Positions 10,413 to 22,470 of a DNA stretch of 64,000 nucleotides are shown piece after piece. The translations under genes and the position numbers were made by a program. Source of the DNA: Theocolax elegans (lineage: Eukaryota; Arthropoda; Insecta; Hymenoptera; Cerocephalidae); assembly GCA_026168455.1 (NCBI GenBank), contig CM047426.1:45154307-45218306 (forward strand), in the 5' to 3' direction. Every line of letters starts with the position of its first letter. The first letter of the stretch is position 1. Under the pieces are notes generated by a model. The model made no database searches. It was not told where the DNA came from and saw nothing but the letters and a program-made list of their open reading frames with translations.

Positions 10413-11362
10413 GGGCTATTTCACGTCAAGTGGTACGATAAAAATTTTAAATCGCTCCAAATTTTGAGAACAGGCTGGAAATATCTTCCAGATAATAGAA
10501 AAAAAATTTTAGGTGTTAAAAATAATTTGCCTGAGAGTTATTCCCCCATGAAAAATGGAAATTTTTCAATTTTTTAGAAAAATTGCTATTTTTAAAGCCA
10601 TTTATCTCAAAATCTATTGATTTTTTTGAAAAAACATTCCAAACAACTTTTGTTTAAAATAGTCATTAGAAATTATCTACCTGGGTTACAATTCTTAATT
10701 TTAAAATCTCGAACAGATAGAACGCCCGAAAATATTGAATATCAATAAAGGCAACGACGCCACAATCGATTTTGATCTAACACCGCTCAAAAGATCACAT
10801 TTTTCGAGAGCTGTCGAATGGCCGTGGTTAGATTATTATTGGCCAATACCGTTAGTGTAAGTTATGCCTCATAAACATCATAAAATCACTCATTTTCATG
10901 TATTTTACGGTATAACTTTCATCAGTGGTCTTGGCCAATAATCTAACTACCGCCACTCGAAATCCTTCAAAAAATGTGATCTTTTGAGCGGTGTTAGTTC
11001 AAAATCGATTGTGGCGTGGTCGCCATTTTTTGATATTCAATATTTCCGGGTGCCCTATTTCTTCGTGATTTTAAAATTAAGAATTGTAACCTAGGTAGAT
11101 AAGTTCTAAAGATTATGTTAAACAAAAGTTGTTTGTAATGTTTTTTCAAAAAAATCAATAGATTTTGAGATAAATGGCTTTGAAAATAGCAATTTTTCTA
11201 AAAAATTGAAAAATTTCCATTTTTCATGGTGGAATAACTCTTAGGCAATTTATTTTTAGCACCTAAAATTTTTTTTCTATTATCTGGCAGATATTTCCAG
11301 CCTGTTCTCAAATTTTGAAGCGATTTAAAATTTTCATCGAACCACTTGACGTGAAATAGCCC
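10413..11362. mobile_element. 950 bp foldback element
   Basis: GGGCTATTTCACGTCAAGTGG at the left is mirrored by CCACTTGACGTGAAATAGCCC at the right, and complementarity continues for about 450 bp per arm to a small centre near 10870-10900. There is no ORF of note. Related fragments sit at 20568-21090, 24529-25050 (left-arm halves) and 26296-26540 (right-arm part). A target duplication is not evident. Confidence 0.85.
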
Positions 11363-11430
11363 ATATATAGTTACTTTTTGTCCACATAATTGGTTTCTTA
11401 AATTGAATTTACTTAATATTTGATGAACAA

Positions 11431-11642
11431 AGCGTCGGAGCCATCTGCCTTACCGACCTTGTGTGAATGATAATATATACCACGAATACGGTTTAATAGT
11501 TTCGCACTATTCTTGGTAATTACTGATCGAAATCGCACAAAATTTTGTATATAAGTTCAAACTCTGAATTTTCCGAAATTACAAACAATCTGATGCTTTT
11601 CCGAATGTTCATGCAGTCGGTAAGGCAAATGGCTCCGGCACT
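11431..11642. mobile_element. MITE with ~26 bp inverted repeats
   Basis: Left CGTCGGAGCCATCTGCCT pairs with right AGGCAAATGGCTCCGGCA with two or three mismatches and continues through TTACCGAC / GTCGGTAA. Length is 212 bp with no coding capacity. Confidence 0.6.
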
Positions 11643-13285
11643 ATGTTGCTAGTCTGACGTCCTCTTAATTCAATTTTGAACATTAAATCTAAAAGTCTAT
11701 ATTAATCTTCTTCTATTTAATATTGTTAGTTTTCGTTGAGGATGGGGCAAAAGTCCAAATTGACTTAGGTTGGAATATTCTTTGATTAACGAATTAAGAA
11801 AACAACGATATCACGGTTACCAGTCATATGCAACAAAGTCACAGTAGTTTTTGAAGGTAGAAAAATGCATTAACTAAGCACCAACCGTAATATTAAAATC
11901 ATATTAAAATAAAAAAATCAACGGAATTTGAATTATATTTGAATATCCAAAAAAAAATTAGAACCTGTTAAATGAATTTTTTTTTAATACAAATTTCAAT
12001 ATTAAATTTTGCAATAAATCAACACTAATTCTTTATGTGTAAGTTTAATTAACTCAAAATTAAAAATTATAATTAGTGTTTATCATTTATTTACTTAAAC
12101 AAATTATAAATAAATAAATAAATTAAATTTATTTATTTATTTATTTATTTATTTAAATACTTAAAACTTGTGACAATGTCCTTTGCACATGTCAAGAGCG
12201 AGCTATAGAACCCCTGGCGAACACCTACCTACCCGTACAAGCTAGACGAGTCCCTAGCTACACGTACCTACCCATATACTTTTCCCTAGCTACCTACCCG
12301 CACATCATCTACGCCCTGCCTACCCTCACATACTAAATACCCTTTCCCAAGCACGGTACACAACACTGAGGTGGTCCTGGCGATGAGAACCTTGGGCGAG
12401 CTCAAATTATCAGGTGGGCTCCTCCGAGTCTGACACTGCAAGCAGGATACTAGAAGGGAGACGATCACCAGGAAGCCTCCAGGAACCTCTGAAGCCTTAC
12501 AGTATAGCAGTCAAGGCGATGAGGTAGTATCCAGGCAGGAAGCAGAAGAACCTCCAACGCCAAGCAAGATACAGCTGTAAACAAGATACTTAATAAGAAC
12601 AAATACGCAGTAAGAGGGTAAGGAGCAAGGAAGAGGATAAATAGCCATAGGCAGAAGACAAAGACAAGGAAATACATGTACAGCTGTATATAATCACTAC
12701 AGCTGTACAAGGAACATCATAGGGTAAATTGAGGTTAGGTTGCTGTACACAAACAACGTGTACAGCCGATCTCCCGGATAATCACGCATACAAATACATA
12801 TATGTGCGTAAACCTCACGACCAAATACCTACGTAGAGCTGTAGACGGAGCGGCTATCCATCAGCGAGGTCAACGTCGTCGAGGAGAGAGGGGTGACTCG
12901 GCCTCGAGCAGCAAGCGGCGGCGGGTGAGCTTCGTACCTGAAACTCATGCCGTACCAATTAGATGAATACAGATAATAAGGAACGAATTATTAGTTACCT
13001 GGGAAGAGGTTGTACCTCATCTCCAAGACGGCAGCAGCAGCAGGTCATCATCACCATACAGCTGAGTTATACCAATACAGCCTGAACACAGCGGCACTCG
13101 ACTCGCTCGCGTGACGCGAATATTAGTAGCTGCTAACTATGTACTGCTATTTCTTCATGCTACTCCACATTAATTTTAGGTAATTATAACAGCATTCTAT
13201 AGTTTATATACATTGAATGATTTCACTATTGTATTCATGTTTTAGGTCTGGATATCCTCTAGGTGCTCGATAGTGCATGAATTCT
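11643..13285. other. Unassigned; TTTA/TAAA repeat at 12105-12160
   Basis: A self-complementary TAAA/TTTA microsatellite occupies about 12105-12160. 12180-13100 is GC-richer, with CTACC-rich and CAGCAG tracts, and no recognisable protein on either strand. Confidence 0.35.
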
Positions 13286-14070
13286 ATTATTATTTACCTG
13301 CGTTTATTATTTCCATTATCCCGAATACTGCCCTCCGTTTTAGAAGCAGCCGAGGTAAGTTAACCGCGGAGTTATCCCTTTTTATTCGCGGTCCTATTCA
13401 GCTCGCAACGCATCGTGGGTCGTGTACGGGATCGCCTGATTTAAATCTGCTGTGCATTTTCTGGGTACCGCCTAAGAGACGAAGGAAGTTATCTTCGCCT
13501 GGTTCATCCTCGACCAAAGTCGATCAAAAACTTCCATCGTCACCACCACTTTCGGTAGATTTCCCCGTGAGAACGTCAAAAAGTGCGGATGTGCGACTGC
13601 AGGTGAAATCCTGTGTTTGGTTTCTCTACGGTGTGTATACGTATACGCAGTATGCCTCGAAGGTAGGCAGTAGACTTAGGGGAGCTTGAGTTTCTGGGAT
13701 CTCAAGCGTGTTGGTGTGAACGCTTATAACAGTCGAATTTCCTAACAAGTCTCCTAAAAACAGTCTTCTCGACACCGGTTGAGCAGGGACAACCTTCACC
13801 CTTCCAAGTTAGACGATCAAAGTGATTAAACAGCTTCCCGAGTGGGTAGGTCGCGTTTTGGTGGAGTATATAACGGGTACGGATTTCGAGTGCCGGCACT
13901 GATAGGTTCTTGAATTATCGGTGATGCATCGACAATAGAACCAAGTCGATTAGCCGAAATAATTACGAATGAAAGATCAATGGTGAGGTTTCTGACTCGC
14001 GCTCCAGGGATCGTGAGTTTGCGGTGCATTACCTTCGTTGATTTTTTATTCATTATATTCAATCCGCACC
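13286..14070 (+). mobile_element. Decayed Gypsy LTR-end and leader copy
   Basis: Collinear with 45085-45980 of the young Gypsy: shared TTATCCCGAATAC, GCCGAGGTAA, TCTTCGCCTGG, GGGGAGCTTGAGTTTCTGGG and CGACACCGGT blocks. The last ~100 bp of the LTR plus the primer site are deleted, joining ACCGCCTA to AGAGACGAAG. A CCCCGTTACA end-of-LTR motif at 14057-14076 may mark a second LTR end. Divergence is high, so this is an old copy. ORFs in it are spurious. Confidence 0.75.
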
Positions 14071-15368
14071 CCGTTACAATATGTGTTTGTGTGTGAAGGA
14101 TCTACCACAAGAACCCGATTCGCGGGTACGACAGCGCCACCACAAATAAATTCTTGTATCATGTTCCGTGTTATAAGAGTGAGGAGTCAGTGACGTCCGA
14201 CCCGTTTTCCGGAATGCACTTCCGCCTTCTATTAACGAGATCCGTGCGACCGACTTGTTGTTCATATCGTAATCAAATTCTCTAATTAACAACTCAAGAT
14301 ATTGTAATTATTTTTATTGAGTATAAGTTTTTGAATAAACGTGAGTGTTCGCAATTAACCGAATGTAGCTAATTCTATTGGAACCTGAGCTTTACCCGCT
14401 CCTTATAGAAAGACCATATACATATATACACACATACACATGCGTCTATATATACATATATACATTGGTGGTTCTCTATGAAATCGAAGATGAAAAAAAA
14501 TGAATATCACTATAACTGTAGTAATGTGTTTTAGAGTTGTCCAGTATTTCTCCAATTTTTTCGGGGTGGCTATTTTAAGGTACAGAGTGTCAAAGTTGTT
14601 ATTTTACACCGTTTTTGCATTGTATGCCCATTTTCATTAATTTCTAGCTCCTAGGGAATGCTTTTTTCACTATAAACATAAATAAGTTTTTTGTAAAATT
14701 TTCTGAATTTTCCAATAAAAATACTTTTAGTCATATACATGCTATCATGTAAGTCATTTAAACTTTAAATCGTGAAATTCAGCAATTTTGCTCGAAACTC
14801 TGAAAACCAAATACTGTCTAAAACATGTCTTTTCATAGTCAGAAAGTGTCTATTAATTTGCAGAGTGGGTCTAAACCATTAAGACCATTTTTGATCAAAA
14901 TATCTAGGTAAGCTACCCAAAATATTAATATGAATATAAATTTTTTGCCTTCAACGATGACTTCTTAACATGATCATTACAAAATTCAGTTACATTGGAG
15001 TGGTAGTAAAGTAACTACATCGTTTTCAGTATCGATCTAATCTCCTGTAAGCCGTTAAAACTAAAATATTATAAAACGATTGTAAAAACTTAATATTTAA
15101 ACATTGTATTATGACAAATTGGAGTATTTAGAATGGTACTATGGACCGTCAAAACCACTTGGTAATTGACCTCTGCATGTTTTTTATGTATGGCTAAGCA
15201 GACGTTACTTGAGAATATGGTCGCGTACACGGTATTAATAATAATAATTATGTATGTAATTATTTTAATGATATTTAAAAATGACTCACCCTGAACTCCA
15301 ATTAAGATCATTACAATTTATGCTGAAAATTCTTTACGTCTACTTTACTAATTTATTATTACATTTTT
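14071..15368. other. Unassigned, short ATAC-type repeat near 14420-14465
   Basis: AT-rich, with no recognisable gene. Its end contains the pyrimidine-rich acceptor of the exon candidate that follows. Confidence 0.35.
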
Positions 15369-15370
15369 AG

Positions 15371-15505
15371 ATTCAGTCAACTATGACTTGCAGACTAAAA
15401 TGATGAGGAGTTTTTTTTTCGTTTCTCAACAAAACGATAATATAAACGGAGAAATTTGGCTTCCTCCACGAGTTATTATTCAGAAAGGTGAAAGTTTACA
15501 ACAGG
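15371..15505 (+). CDS. Candidate internal exon of an unidentified host gene
   Basis: Bounded by a good acceptor (TTACATTTTTAG) and a CAG|GTAAAA donor. The whole 135 nt is open in one frame, encoding SVNYDLQTKMMRSFF... ending EIWLPPRVIIQKGESLQQ. Amino-acid usage looks like a real soluble protein, unlike the surrounding AT-rich noise. I cannot name the family. Downstream, the extended ORF past 15505 is low complexity, which supports ending the exon at the donor. Neighbouring exons were not found. Confidence 0.4.
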
Positions 15506-15594
15506 TAAAATACATTATATACTATATTTTCTTTTTAAAATTTCATAGTATTAAAAATTTACTTCAACATCAATATTATTATTTTACTTGGATG

Positions 15595-15930
15595 CGGCTT
15601 TCGGAATCGTTCTGGTGTTTTTGCACATTCCGCGTCGTGAGCGGGAGATGTGAAATGTTATGGTTCGATGTTAAAGCCTACGCAATGTGACCTTAACATG
15701 TAAATAAAATATTTTAATATACCGGCCATCATGAGAGGAGAATTTCCTGCAGGGCATTATCCCACTGAATTTAGCCGTAGGTTTTCCCTTCTTCACGGGC
15801 ATAACATCGGGAGAATCCGAGACGGTGGGAAAAAGGGGATGTTCAAATGGAAAGTAATAAAGGTGCGGGTGGATACCTAAAATCCCTAGTCCAAGGTGTA
15901 GGTGAAATCTATCAAAAAGAAAAGAAAATA
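15595..15930 (+). repeat. Dispersed repeat, copy 1
   Basis: Shares CGTGAGCGGGAGRTGTGRAA, CTACGCAATGTGACC, CGTAGGTTTTCCC and a run of GGTGG/AAACC-rich 3' sequence with 38868-39185. It has no ORF and ends in A-rich sequence, so it is SINE-like or MITE-like. The family is not recognised. Confidence 0.6.
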
Positions 15931-17870
15931 AAAAATTAATGAATTAGCAAAGAAAATAAACATCTGTTTCTTTGATAACTCAATCATAAATTTTGAAATT
16001 AATTTATTTCTTTAAAGAAGTTTTACGTGTGTGAAATATAAATAAATAAAATTTCGGGTACGATTTCCGATTTCTGTCGATTAATAGAATATCCACTTAA
16101 GAATGTATTTCTAACAAGTGATTCTTTTACAAAGATTGAGATCATATAAACAACTATTTTAAGCTACATAAAAAAATTTAAATGTTCAAAACCAAGTCTG
16201 TAAGGGAATACCCAATTCTAAACGAATAGTGTTACGCAAAAAGGGACATAAGTGACTCCTGGTATATTTTAAGCAGATCAAAAACTTTCTCAAAACTCTT
16301 CCAGATTATACAGACACCTTGTACGGAGAAAAACGCAACTTAGATTTTTCTCATTTACAATAACATTACAAAATCTGAGTTGTGCTTTTCATCGTACGAA
16401 GCGTCAATATATTAATAAACTAATCAGGTAGAATTATAGTTTTGTATTATATCTTTTAGATTTGAAACATCAATTTTGCTTAATTTTTAAAGTAACCATT
16501 TAGATTGGTAAGCGATCATTTTTGCTGCGAGCCAACTTATAAATACTTTATTATAATTATTATAAATGTAAGCCCTGCAATAATGAAAAAGTATATGTAA
16601 CCTTGCAATCATAGCAAGAACAAGCAGCAAAGGTCGTCGAGCAAATCTCGATGAGCAGATGAGCGGCGTCTCCTTGTGTAAATTCGTTGGGTTGTTTAAA
16701 ACAAATTAAAACAAAAAATCATAAAAGAAAAATAATTACTGTTTTAACAAAAAAAAAACTTGAACATAATAATTTTCGAACTGGAAGAATTGCTAAGTGT
16801 AATTAACATATATTTAGAAGACACGCATCAGGAAAAGAGAGTGCGGGGATAAACCAAGAAGAAAAAATATCCAATTTTATATTAATCTGTGGTCAATGAT
16901 TTCCTTCTAGTTTATTTAAAAAACACAATATATATAATATTGTTATAAAAGGAACGCCCGAACCCGAGCCCGAGGCAAACAAATGCGTTGACAAGGGGCA
17001 TTGTTTTTATATAATCATGTTGTGACTGCCTGGGCTGACTACAGGGGCAAGCCGGTTTACGAGTTTTCCGCTAGTGATTCTATTTTTTGTATACGCGTAA
17101 AGTACATGCAGATATGAGTGTGCATGAATATATTTTTCCGTTTGGAAAAGTAACCGCTAAAAGAGGGTAAGAATGGTGCTTGTTTTTCCTGGCGATTTGC
17201 GGCGTTGGGGGTAAGGACGTTTTTGGGTAGGCTGCAGAGAGTCAGTCTGCTTTAGGACACGGAACTTTGCATTTCGAACCTTATGTATTTCGTTTTGATA
17301 AATTAAAACACGTATAGCTAATATTTTGCTTATTTATTGAGTATCCTTTTCTAATTATACGATTATCATTGTAAATACTTAGTAGTATATTACAATTTTA
17401 TTTAAATATTTCTAAAAAAAACTGCACTTGGAACCCTTTTTGCGTGACTTGAAAAATGAAATAATTTTAAATAAACTTCGTGGCTATTCGCACCAATAAA
17501 CCACGTAATATTTAGTTAGAGAAATTATCACTAGGTGTCGCATGAAAAACTTATCTATGTAAAATGTCAATTCTAAAGTAAAGTAACAATCACTAGGCTA
17601 TGCATAGAAGACCGGCTGTAGAAAGGTTGTTGAGAGAGAGTGGATAGTACATTTCATAATTTATAATCAGGGTATGCTGATGCCCCTGTTTGTATATATT
17701 ATAAAATATGATGCTTTTATTCTATAGCAAGAATATTTATAACAATTGAAATGTTTATCTTCGCGTATTTATACGCTTGTAATTTGGGATAAACACAGTT
17801 TGAAAGCAACTCATTTTGCATTTCTTCTTGTCACATATTTACGCGCATTTTTCTAAATACTTTAACATTC
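15931..17870. other. Unassigned
   Basis: AT-rich except for 16950-17260, which is GC-richer (a CCCGAACCCGAGCCCGAGG tract). No gene, RNA or element could be supported. Confidence 0.3.
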
Positions 17871-17990
17871 GAGGCCTGCGATGGCTCGGTAGGACGTCGG
17901 GCTCGTAATCTGGAGGTCCCAGGTTCGATTCTCGGCCCCGGCCGATTGATACAAGCACCACTGGCGAATGTATTTTTAATAAGTGCTTTC
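17871..17990 (+). mobile_element. tRNA-derived SINE-like unit
   Basis: GCGATGGCTCGGTAGGACG resembles a Pol III A box and D arm, CTCGTAATC an anticodon loop, and GGTTCGATTC a B box. The acceptor strands do not pair, so it is not a tRNA gene. An unrelated body follows. The ORF crossing it on the minus strand is spurious. Confidence 0.5.
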
Positions 17991-18295
17991 TTCATCAAGA
18001 CATCGTATGACCTCCGTTGCTGATTAGCACCGGTTTGGGAGCATAAAAAGAGCGACGTTAAAATATTAATAAAAAAAAAAACTTTCCCAAGAAACACTAT
18101 AATAAAATACGAATTTTGAGCTGCATGGCTAATATATTGAAAGAACAGATGGCTAGGGAAATCCCAAATAGGACCATAGTTCATTGTTTCACGTTATAAT
18201 TTAAAGGAGTTTTCAACGAAGTTTTATTGGCGATAGAGTAGGCAGCTAACGCGTCCCCATGTATACCTAACTCTAACCACATGTTCGCCTATATA

Positions 18296-18383
18296 CAGGG
18301 TGTCCAAAAAGTCCCGGAACACCTTCATCAATCAGTTTCCCTGGGAAATTATTAAGGTGTTCCAGAGCTTTTTGGGCACCCTG
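18296..18383. mobile_element. 88 bp mariner-type MITE
   Basis: CAGGGTGTCCAAAAAGTCCC at one end is mirrored by GAGCTTTTTGGGCACCCTG at the other, and GGAACACCTT faces AAGGTGTTCC. It is flanked by TA on each side, as expected for Tc1/mariner-type insertion. Confidence 0.75.
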
Positions 18384-18397
18384 TATATATCTATAAC

Positions 18398-18445
18398 AGG
18401 AGGGTTTCGCCTTTTTGAGCGCTTCGCGTTCTAACCCCCCTATTT
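18398..18445 (-). mobile_element. Diverged Helitron-like terminus
   Basis: GGAGGGTTTCGCC then GAGCGCTTCGCGTTC then AACCCCCCTATTTTC matches, with substitutions, the inverted terminal double hairpin seen at 20160 and 24124. Confidence 0.45.
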
Positions 18446-19310
18446 TCGGATTATTAAATTAAAAATGAAAAAAAATTACATGAACTTCTCCAAATTTTGG
18501 TAATTTATCATAAATTTTCAAAAAAAAGTCACAGATTGTATTAATATATAAAGAAATTTAATGAAAACCTCCCTAAATTTGGATTATTTAATTCAATACA
18601 AAAATTAAATTTTCGATAGCGTATCCGTAAAGTACGCCTTTACGTACTGTTTTGCGGACGTAAGGTGCGACTTTACGAACACATGTACAGTCTTTACGGA
18701 CACGTGTACGAAAACAAATATTGTATTGAAATTGCTAAAAACTTTACGGATACTCTCTCGAAAAGTAATGTTCACGCCTCTGCCGTAAACTTTTTCAACT
18801 TTACGTAAGTTCTACTTTACGGCCTTGGCACGAAAACTACTATTTTGAGTGAATATCTCTGAATTTTGGTAATTTTCTCAAATTTTCAATAAAAGCCACA
18901 GATTGCATCAAATTTTCCTAAATATCATAATGTATAAAGTAATTTAATGAGAACCTCCCTATATTCGGATTATTAAATTGATTAAGAAAAACAAAATTTT
19001 TTATTGAATATACCTGAATTTTGGTAGTTCATCACCAATTTTCAAGAAAAGCCACAGTGCTTCAAATTTTCCTGAATTTTTGAGAATTTATAATGTATTT
19101 TAAAGAAAACCACCCTATATTCATATTATTAAATTATATTTTGGGAATTTATCATGAATTTTCAAGAAACCGCACAAATTGCATTGAATTTCCCTAAATT
19201 TGATAATTTATAGATATGATAAATTATAAAGAAAACCGACAATCTCTAAGAACCACTCGATGCATTGTATTTCCTGGATTTTCAATAATTTCCAAAAACT
19301 ATTCATATAA
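18446..19310. repeat. Degenerate minisatellite
   Basis: Repeated blocks of TTTTGGTAATTTATCA, AATTTTCAAGAAAAGCCACA and AACCTCCCTAAATTTGGATTATT recur about every 110-150 bp with much drift. A MITE-like unit sits inside at 18616-18763. Confidence 0.55.
18616..18763. mobile_element. MITE-like unit rich in CTTTACGGA motifs
   Basis: Ends TCGATAGCGTATCCGTAAAGT and ACTTTACGGATACTCTCTCGA are inverted with three mismatches. The CTTTACG motif recurs inside and just outside it. Confidence 0.5.
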
Positions 19311-20031
19311 ACAACCTGTTACATAGTACATCCTCAAAATATTAATAATTTATAACAATATTGCTAAGAAAAGTCACAAATTACTGCAAATTTTTTTCGA
19401 TTCACGATCATTTTCCATATTGATAATATGGATTTAAAAATGTCTAAAAATTCATACACATTGCGAGCAGCAATTACAAGGGCGCGAAGGAGTGCAATTT
19501 TTTGAAATAGTTACCCAATTTAAACTGATTTCAGGGTCCAATATTCCATAACGAAAAATTTATTTATAAAATATTCAGATATAAAAAAATGCACTTTTGC
19601 AGATTAATGCGATGTAATTTAAAGTTACACGAAATAATCTCTCTGTAGTGATTGCAATTGTTTAAATAAATAATAAAGGTTACAAAAAACAATTATTTTA
19701 TTTATATGTTTAAATTACCTTTGTTAAACATTATTAAAAATGTTTTCGAAAGTGTCAAATGTCGTCTCACACAAAGTATAAAATTTTTTTCGCATATTAT
19801 ATTTAGCCAAATCATTTCTTCCAATTCATGTTGAGTGTGACCCACAATTTATTCAATATATACGTCATTATCTGTATAAATTTTTTCTGCACAACCCGTT
19901 TACGAGTTTTTTATTGCACCGCAATATGTTATTTGATTCTCCGTTTCTCTTATAGATGGTGGGAGAAGTTATCGTTCGTTCAGAATCAGTTAATAAAAGA
20001 AAGGCTTTATTGATCTCTACAAACCATATAT
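19311..20031. other. Unassigned
   Basis: AT-rich. 19960-20031 resembles the distal PLE terminal repeat (a GATCTCTACAAAC... block before the ribozyme motif). No gene was seen. Confidence 0.3.
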
Positions 20032-20040
20032 ATTGTTCTT

Positions 20041-20081
20041 GCCGACGTTTCGGACGTATTTTTTCCGTCCCTTTTCAAGGC
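20041..20081 (-). ncRNA. Hammerhead-like motif with GUC triplet
   Basis: Minus strand: GCC-UUGAAAA-G-GGACG, loop, CGUCC-GAAAC-GUC-GGC. The presumed cleavage triplet is GUC, the best in known hammerheads, and the U3-A8 pair is again present. It lies 80 bp from the Helitron-like insertion. Confidence 0.5.
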
Positions 20082-20159
20082 TATAAAATACAAAACACCG
20101 AAGAAACACTCTTAAAGCTCAAACTGCAAATTTCGATACAATATATATATATATATATA

Positions 20160-21272
20160 CTAGGGGGGCTTCGCCCCCCTGCGCGCTTCGCGCGCCAACC
20201 CCCTATTTTTAATTTCGAAAAAGGTTTTTCGTAATTAATTTATTTATAATAATGTTTTAAATTGTATTATTTTTTCACTACCATGGGCACCTTAAAAATT
20301 AAATAGATTCACACAACACCTTGGAGGTATTGCTATAGTTATTATAATTTATGAATAAAAGTTTACCAAAATTTAGTGTAATGAAATCAGAATAAAAATA
20401 ATAAAAAAAATAGAGACATATTAAATGTTAACTGTAAATTTTAAACTATATGAATTCTTATAAAGTTTAAATTTATATTTTATATAAATATTCCGCCGCA
20501 CACATACACACACACGCAAGCACGCACGCACCCACATACATACATACATATATATACATATATATGGGCTATTTTACGTCAAGTGGTACGATGAAAATTT
20601 TAAATTGCTCCGAAATTTGAGAACAGGCTGGAAACATCTTCCAGAACATACAAAAAAAATTTAAGTGTTAAAAATAATTTACCTAAGAGTTATTCAACCA
20701 TGAAAAGTTGAAATTTTTCAATTTTTTAGAAAAATTTCTATTTTTAAAGCCATTCATCTCAAAATCTGTTGAGTTTTTTGAAAAAACATTACAAACAACT
20801 TTTGTTTAAATTAATCTTTAGAACTTATCTACCCTGGTTACATTTCTTAATTTTAAAATCTCGAAGAGATAGAACACCCGGACATATTGAATATAAAAAA
20901 AAAGGCTACCACACCACAATCGATTTTAATCTAACACATCTCAAAAGTTCACATTTTTCGCGAGGTTTCGAATGGCTTGGGTTAGATTATTGGCCAAAAC
21001 CGCTGGTGTAAGTTATGCCTCATAAACCTCATAAAATCACTAATTTTCACGTATTTTAGGACATAAATTACACCAGCGGTGTAATATATATAATATATAT
21101 ATGTGTTAATGAAAAATTAACTTACCAAAAATAGTAAAGTGCATATACTTAATTGTAGTATTTAGTAAAAACCTATTAAAATTTTAGATTGTTTTAAACG
21201 GATCTAAATAGAACTTTACCTCCTAAAATTAATTTAGTTAAGTCATCGCCAAGAGTTCTATATTCATTAATA
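20160..21272 (-). mobile_element. Helitron-like element, copy B (truncated)
   Basis: Starts with inverted CTAG plus GGGGGGCTTCGCCCCCC and GCGCGCTTCGCGCGC, then follows the reverse complement of copy A. It holds a foldback half at 20568-21090 and a CA/GCAC microsatellite. It stops at about 21272, where the palindrome begins. Confidence 0.6.
20568..21090 (+). mobile_element. Foldback element, left-arm half
   Basis: Begins GGGCTATTTTACGTCAAGTGG and tracks the left arm of 10413-11362 through its centre, then stops. The short ORFs in it and in its duplicate at 24529 are artefacts of the arm sequence. Confidence 0.75.
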
Positions 21273-21375
21273 TCACAGGTCAACATTTGATGTAAGCGGG
21301 AACACGAGACTTGCAATAGCCCACCAAGGGTTTTTGGGGTCGCTGATTACGATGAGCCGGTCATTAATCGCCATC

Positions 21376-21820
21376 ACGTCAGGTTCAAGGTCCATTTGAA
21401 GGTCAAATGCAGAAAAAAACATGGGAAAAATCTGCGAAAATTCATACATATGTTTTTTTACAGGTCAGAGAATCCAAATCCGAGGTCGGTTCTTTTCATG
21501 AGGTCAGGTCAAGGTCATTTGGAAGGTCAAGGCAGAAGAACTCATAGAAAAATTCTGTAAAAATACATGTTTATGTTTTTGAGGTCCGGGAATCCGAATC
21601 CGATGTCAGTTATTTTCAGTGAGGTCAAATTTAAGGTCATTTGAAGGTCAAATACAGAAAACTCATGGAAAATCTGAAAATATTCATACATATTTTTGAG
21701 GTCAGGAATCGATTCCGAGATCGTCTAGGTTTGTGCGAGGTCATGATTAAGGTCATTAAAAGTCTTATGCAGAAGAACTCATGAAAATAAAAAGACTTTT
21801 CAAAAATCGGTACGAGAACG
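21376..21820. repeat. ~118 bp tandem repeat with AGGTCA motifs
   Basis: About four units, each with AAGGTCATTTGAAGGTCAAA, an AGAAGAACTCATGGAAAAA block and TTTTTGAGGTCAGGGAATCC. The mirror array is at 23475-23920. AGGTCA/TCAAGGTCA are nuclear-receptor half-site consensus strings, which may be coincidence. Confidence 0.75.
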
Positions 21821-22185
21821 TTCTTCTGTGGTAATGATCTTCTTATTGCCTTCCTTTTATGTGTTTGGTTAGACTCTCTTTGCAAACTCCAACAATAGTC
21901 TGCTAGCAATTTTGCCCCAAACACCTTGATATCTGTTTTTCAAATTCCCTGAGATCCTGGTGCATTCTCTCTCCTGCTCTTCACTGAATCTCCTAGATTT
22001 TCGGGAAAGTAGTCGATATGAGAATCCAGAAAGTGAAGTTTCAAATTCATAAGACATCCAACTTCTTTAAAATTGGTCAACATTTTTGAAACAATATTTT
22101 TATAATCTGGATCTTTGTTATTTCCTAAAAATTTTTTTGTTACTTCTCTGAAACTTTCCCAAGCTGCTTTTTCCTTGTCTGTCAT
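21820..22185 (-). pseudogene. Fragment of uncharacterised multicopy arthropod family
   Basis: Minus-strand frames give TDKEKAAWESFREV, FLGNNKDPDYKNIV, GCLMNLKLHFLDSHIDYFP and DYCWSLQRES, collinear with 59386-58928. Two frame changes break it. The mirror copy in the right arm (about 23101-23440) is broken in different places. I recall this as a widely repeated, mobile-element-associated family in arthropods without an assigned function. Confidence 0.7.
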
Positions 22186-22279
22186 TAATCTTTGGTTTGG
22201 AGAAATATTTTATTTTATTGCACCAACGTAATACATAAACCAAGTAATATATACAATATAAATGAATATGAGGTTGCAC

Positions 22280-22470
22280 TCAGGGCACCTCCACGTGGTG
22301 ACGGTGGGCAACGGAGTTGTCTCACTATCCGGCGAAGCCCCTGGGTAGCGGCTTTCATGCCGTCATGGCAACCTCAATGAAAAAAATTACGAGACAGGGC
22401 GTAGGAAACCCAGAATCGGCGGCTGGCCAGGGTGGGAAAACGGGCCCGCAGGCGTCGTCATCATGCGACC
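22280..22470. repeat. GC-rich block of unknown repeat family
   Basis: CACGTGGTGACGGTGGGCAA, GGCGAAGCCCCTGGGTAGCG and GGCCAGGGTGGGAAAACGGG recall the 5' region of an insect retroelement, but I cannot assign it. It is mirrored at 22815-23010. Confidence 0.45.

Larger units (their letters stand above)
20032..21272. repeat. Direct repeat unit 1 flanking palindrome
   Basis: About 1.24 kb, nearly identical to 23993-25232. It contains a PLE terminus with a hammerhead-like motif, an inverted Helitron-like element and a foldback half. Differences are mainly single-base indels. Confidence 0.9.

Noticed and set aside
20769..21011. 80-codon ORF repeated identically at 24731-24973
   Set aside because: It falls in the arm of a non-coding foldback element; identity reflects the larger direct repeat.
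21376..21820. CRISPR-like array
   Set aside because: Units of about 118 bp drift throughout and have no constant repeat/variable spacer division; the genome is eukaryotic.
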